NCBI GenBank assembly: GCA_014529385.2
Contig: CM043942.1
Coordinates: forward strand, 51,964,274 to 52,028,273
From: Adiantum capillus-veneris
Taxonomy: Eukaryota > Streptophyta > Polypodiopsida > Polypodiales > Pteridaceae
Direction: 5' to 3'
Length of the DNA: 64,000 bases
How positions within the stretch are numbered: the stretch's first letter is position 1; each line of letters opens with the position of its first letter. The position numbers and the translations under genes are program-made. This document shows, piece by piece, positions 61,333-64,000 of the stretch. The notes under the pieces are model-generated. The model ran no database searches. It worked only from the letters and a program-made list of their open reading frames with translations, and had not been told where the DNA came from.

Positions 61333-62152
61333 TGCCTAGCTAAATTTAGCAAGACGGGACATGCATCCATAAAAAGAACAAACCTGTGGTTTGTTGGGAT
61401 TTTTTCACCTCATCATCAGAAGGGCTCCTCCTAAGCTCCATACCCTTAAGCTCTTGATAATTCCGAAGCACCTAATCTCCTCCTCATAAGCGGGGATATT
61501 CTTAAGCTTCTCCTCCGAATCTTCCAGCTTGCTTAATCCTCGTAATCTTAAACCCCTTCATAAGCCATAATCCAAAGCTCTTAAGCTATCAAGAGCGGAG
61601 TTAACCCTCAAGCTTAGTTTTTTTTAACCTTTCTTAATCTAATCTATCACCATAAGCTAAGCCTAATCGAGTTTCTATCTCCTAAACCGAGCCTAATCTT
61701 CTAAGCTTTCATTACCCGAGTCATAAGCTCTCTTAAGCCGTCTTAAACCTTCCCTAAGCCTCATTAGCCATTTGAAATCTGCTTGAAGCTTATTAACCAT
61801 TCGAATCGAGGAGCATAAGGCAAAGTAAGCAGAATTCAATCAATTTCTTGTTTAAGCACCTGATTTAAGCCAGATTTTTCCTTGTAAGAGCATTTAATCT
61901 TCCATTAGGGATTGATTAATCATGGATTTTGTCGATTAATTGGAAATTAGACGAACTACTTGTTTTGAATACTGTTGTCGGTAATTGCAAATGCTACACC
62001 TTGTTTCGCGCACCTCTCACAGCCAAGGGCTCGGTGCCTTCCCGGCTCACCTTTTGCACATTTATCCCCCGACATTCTTGGTGAACCCGACGCGAAACGA
62101 GCCGGGGTGAGCAATGTGGTGAAGAAGGATATCGACACCGTAAGAGGCTGCC
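61333..62152 (+). repeat. Probable 5' LTR and leader of the terminal gag element
   Basis: Pyrimidine-rich, G-poor sequence dense in CTTAAGC, TAAGC and CTAATC words (61420-61850). It ends in ...CCCCGACA at about 62074, followed by TTCTTGGTGAACCCGACGC, which may contain a PBS. The other LTR lies outside the window, so boundaries cannot be tested. Confidence 0.45.
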
Positions 62153-64000
62153 ATGCAACAAATGATGCAGCAGTTTGTTGCTTACATGCAACAACAGCAG
62201 GCTGCCCAACAACAGTACAATTTGCAAGAGAGGATCCGTAAAGCTCGGCACACAGTTACCGAGAAATTGCATCGATTTGAAGGTCGGGATATTAACAAAT
62301 TCTGCAATATCTATGAACAGGCAATGGAAGATAATGGAATTGATGATGAGAACGCAGTAGAAGGGTTCCATTTGATTGCTCAGTCGGAACTTAGGAGTCA
62401 AATTAAATAAATTCAGGTGCTTCAAGGACCGAATTGGCAGGATTTCAAGAAGGCGCTTCAGGAGGAATACTTCCTGGAGGATTCTCAAAGAGTAACCAGG
62501 CAAAGGTTCATGAAGTGGGTGCAGAAGAAGAACAAAAATCTGTCTGCACGAGAGTTATTATGGGAATTTGAGAAGAAATTCGATCAATTGTCCTTGACAG
62601 AGCAACGTTCAATGAGGGATCAGAAGGTTGACCTGTTCATCCAGGCTGCTGATCCTTGACTTCAGGAGAGTTTAGTGCAATTGCTAGAGGATCCAAGTGG
62701 AGAATGGGGCTTAACATCCGACTAGAAGGTAGTCACCAAAGCAGTCAACATGATCATGAAACAACAGATAAGAGTCGACAAGATCATCGTGGCTGACATC
62801 ATGGATGTTGGGGAGGAGGAACCTAAAGAGAAAACAACCTCTGCAATACCCAGAGTGCAGGAGCCAGTTCTTGACGAATTGATAAAAGGTATTCAAGAAT
62901 TGAATTTGAATTTTAAAGCTGTTAAATTTGATGGTCTAGCTGCAAAGGGGTCTACATCGAAGCCTAGGCAGCAGCCACCATGCAAAGGCTGGGACCAATG
63001 CATGTGGTGTGACAGTGAAGACCACAAGCATGTTAAGGAATGTGATGATTTTGACGAAGCATATAAAAATAATGTGGTGTTCTGGAAGGACAAGAAGATA
63101 CACCTTAGGGCAACATGTGAGATGCTCCACCTGAACTTTGGTAGGGGCAGCATGAAGAAGATAGTTGATGAGATTCAGCATAATGTTTCTCTTGTGGAGG
63201 AAACTACATATGGGCTGCAAGTCTGCGGGAAGGGTGATGAAGATGGTGCAGGTACCAAGGGTCAATTATGGCCTTATGCTTTGAAGACAACAAAAACTGG
63301 ACAGGTAACTTATGGGAAGCTGCGGCAAGTAGGGAATTCAATTCGAGAAACCACAAGGTGGACTGATCCAATGGATTCCCTCTCGGTGTATGCGTTCATT
63401 GCGAAGTCTCAAGCTAATGAGGCTATGGTGGAGGAAAAGCGGAAAAGAGATGAAGAAGCTCTTGGGACATCGAAGAGGACAACGAGGTTCAACAACAAGA
63501 AAGAAGAAAGTCCTGCTCCAAAGCCCACTCCTGAAGTGGTGATGGAGGAGGCACCTAAGGACAAAAAGCAAAGAAAACCCAGGGGGCCCTCTTATAAGTT
63601 CAAGTCTGACATTGAATATAGCTACGGATTTAAAGAAAGTCTTTGAAGAGTGAATTCTGAATAGCAAGGTGGAGCTCACATTGGGTGATATATTGGGGAT
63701 TTCCAAACGTGAGTTTCATGAGGAGATAATAGATATCATCAAAAGGAAGCGGCAGATACCAAGTGAACAAGAGCCGGAGTTAGTGAAGAGCCAGGCGGTA
63801 CGCCACATTGAAGCAATTCTAGACGACTATGAAGAGTATTTGGCGAATCTTGAAGAAGAAGAAGAAGAGTCGAGGTCTATGGTGGTGTCAAATCCAACCT
63901 TACCTAAGGTAAGGCATGTTCATTTCAATGAAGATGACGATAGTGAAAGCATACCAAGGAGTCACTTTTCAAGGACTCATTGGGCAAGAGGAACAACCGA
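62153..64000 (+). pseudogene. LTR retrotransposon Gag, runs off the window
   Basis: Starts MQQMMQQFVAYMQQQQAAQQ at 62153 with a Gln-rich head. One frame holds LHRFEGRDINKFCNIYEQAM, then WQDFKKALQEEYFLED and LLWEFEKKFDQLS, a retrotransposon Gag layout. Three in-frame stops (about 62408, 62657, 62722) interrupt it. A knuckle-like CMWCDSEDHKHVKEC lies at about 63000-63045. After a shift near 63620 it continues with KVELTLGDILGISKREFHEE and an acidic tail (LANLEEEEEESR) to the window end. The protease and pol expected next are outside. Confidence 0.75.

Noticed and set aside
61972..62074. A 103-bp LTR with TGTTGTCGG ... CCCCGACA ends
   Set aside because: Too short, and no second copy is in the window. 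The ends could be chance.
61994..62503. Minus-strand 169-codon open frame at the gag start
   Set aside because: Antisense to a clear retroelement Gag and without recognisable motifs.

Overview
This is a window of nuclear DNA from a land plant with a repeat-dense genome. Coding-capable host sequence is scarce and most of the window is LTR retrotransposons, nested and at different stages of decay. A PPR pseudogene with seed-free-plant wording (an ITYTCIL...CGS...DMY.KCG...VVSWNAMIAG-like register) and a LINE with a DUF4283-like ORF1 make me favour a fern or another seed-free plant. That placement is inference.

Layout. Element A (before 1 to about 7916, minus strand) is a Ty3/gypsy chromovirus with an initiator-Met PBS, carrying a nested solo LTR at 1032-1734 with TSD CTTTT. 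From 7913 to about 9450 lie a copia RNase H tail and a LINE reverse transcriptase remnant. A Mutator-type MITE (9706-10200, 9-bp TSD) sits just upstream of a host-like gene (10295 to about 11056) that has one in-frame TAG. Then come an RRS1-like fragment (about 12247-12560), microsatellites, a 29-bp C run, a LINE ORF1 remnant (13505-14270), a PPR pseudogene (about 15810-16480) and gypsy gag debris (16965-19720). Element B (21785-27009, minus) is a Ty1/copia element with TSD ATTTT. Element C (27402-36544, minus) is a Tat-like Ty3/gypsy element with a second, archaeal-type RNase H.

Element D (37197-48820, plus, TSD TTGAA, tRNA-Asp-type PBS) has intact LTR, PBS and PPT signals, decayed gag-pro and no reverse transcriptase. 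Its leader holds an array of perfect 24-bp palindromes, and a DEAD-box RNA helicase fragment lies just before its 3' LTR. Element E (48835 to about 57716, plus) is a pol-less copia-type element whose 3' LTR is split by element F (50749-57474, minus, TSD TAGCC). F also lacks pol but carries a MAPKKK (ANP/NPK1-like) fragment in sense orientation. The window ends with an integrase fragment, an unrecognised degenerate minus-strand coding region, and the gag of another LTR element (62153 to the window end).

How the parts work together. D, E and F keep cis signals without their own polymerase, so they would have to be mobilised by autonomous relatives. D and F each carry an apparently processed piece of a host gene, consistent with capture during retrotransposition. 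I see no tRNA, rRNA or CRISPR feature and no clearly intact host gene.
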